A DNA stretch of 14,293 nucleotides from Caldifarciminota bacterium UBA3079 (lineage in GTDB: Bacteria; Hydrothermota; Tepidihabitantia; Tepidihabitantales; Tepidihabitantaceae): contig DFBN01000021.1 of NCBI GenBank assembly GCA_002366635.1, forward strand, positions 3,837-18,129. The letters are read 5' to 3'. This document shows, one piece after another, positions 14,164 through 14,293 of the stretch. The notes under the pieces are model-generated. The model saw only the letters and a list, made by a program, of their open reading frames with translations. It ran no database searches and had not been told where the DNA came from. The first letter of the stretch is position 1. Each line of letters begins with the position of its first letter. The position numbers and the translations under genes are program-made.

Positions 14164-14193
14164 ATTTCTGTTTACAGAACTATAAACAGAAAT
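14164..14193 (+). repeat. Perfect 11-bp inverted repeat after rnfB
   Basis: ATTTCTGTTTA (14164-14174) and TAAACAGAAAT (14183-14193) are exact reverse complements around the 8-nt loop CAGAACTA. It starts 18 nt after the rnfB stop. It is AT-rich and lacks a following T-tract, so it is not a standard terminator on the + strand. It could be an mRNA 3'-end stabilising or Rho-related hairpin, or an operator for a gene beyond the window. Confidence 0.6.
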
Positions 14194-14209
14194 CAGCCAT
14201 GATACTGGG

Positions 14210-14239
14210 TTTCCGGCATGTGCTGCCAACATGCGGAAA
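14210..14239 (+). repeat. Bulged 11-bp inverted repeat in the post-rnf intergenic region
   Basis: TTTCCGGCATGT (14210-14221) pairs with ACATGCGGAAA (14229-14239), with one unpaired G in the left arm and a 7-nt loop GCTGCCA. It is followed at once by the palindrome AATACCGGTATT (14239-14250). No protein-coding frame with a credible start covers this stretch, so it may be a structured RNA leader, a regulatory site or a composite terminator. I cannot tell which. Confidence 0.5.
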
Positions 14240-14293
14240 ATACCGGTATTTATGGACTTAACTGAAGACAAGGGTGTTTAGAACCGACACCCA

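Noticed and set aside
13866..14261. Open frame overlapping the end of rnfB and running into the intergenic repeats
   Set aside because: It is mostly a frame-shifted reading of the cysteine-rich region of rnfB, with no ribosome site or conserved motif.
1..14293. CRISPR array, insertion sequence, toxin-antitoxin pair or defence system
   Set aside because: No spaced direct repeats, transposase, terminal inverted repeats or defence domains were seen on either strand.

Overview
The window is a compact bacterial chromosome segment, almost fully coding, with no mobile element, phage gene or CRISPR array. The tail of a secreted protein at the left end carries a type IX secretion (T9SS) style C-terminal sorting domain. 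Together with the Bacteroidetes/archaeal style methionyl-tRNA synthetase and an rnfCDGEAB operon, this suggests an anaerobic member of the FCB superphylum or a nearby candidate phylum. WOR-3/Stahlbacteria-like lineages would fit, but that assignment is an inference from protein style and no marker gene in the window proves it.

Layout. (1) Positions 2-376: C-terminal 124 residues of a T9SS-type cargo protein, closed by a strong hairpin terminator. (2) Positions 452-625: a clear sigma70-type promoter, a tRNA-Val(GAC) gene with an abnormal C at position 33, and a perfect 12-bp hairpin followed by T5. (3) Positions 644-5328, + strand: six tightly packed genes, most with abutting or 4-nt overlapping ends. 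They encode a coiled-coil zinc-ribbon protein, an RNase H-like protein, a lysophospholipid acyltransferase-like protein, dUTPase, and two tandem PimA-like GT4 glycosyltransferases. (4) Positions 5320-8934, - strand: the classic translation-related set metG-tatD-rsmA, convergent with and overlapping the last glycosyltransferase by 9 nt. (5) Positions 9031-14146, + strand: complete rnfCDGEAB, the six subunits of the membrane ferredoxin:NAD+ oxidoreductase, expressed from a well-formed promoter placed so that the mRNA would start at or very near the TTG start codon. (6) Positions 14147-14293: a non-coding tail packed with consecutive inverted repeats.

How the genes work together. The Rnf complex couples electron flow between reduced ferredoxin and NAD+ to ion transport, which fits an anaerobic, ferredoxin-based metabolism. 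The acyltransferase plus the two GT4 enzymes look like a small glycolipid-building module similar in composition to the actinobacterial PatA/PimA system: glycosylation of a lipid head group followed by acylation. It is embedded in an operon with nucleotide and RNA housekeeping genes. The second glycosyltransferase has lost the catalytic-site His found in the first, so the two copies probably have different roles. The points most worth checking are this glycolipid module, the C33 tRNA and its arrangement as apparent leader of the following operon, and the apparently leaderless rnf transcript.
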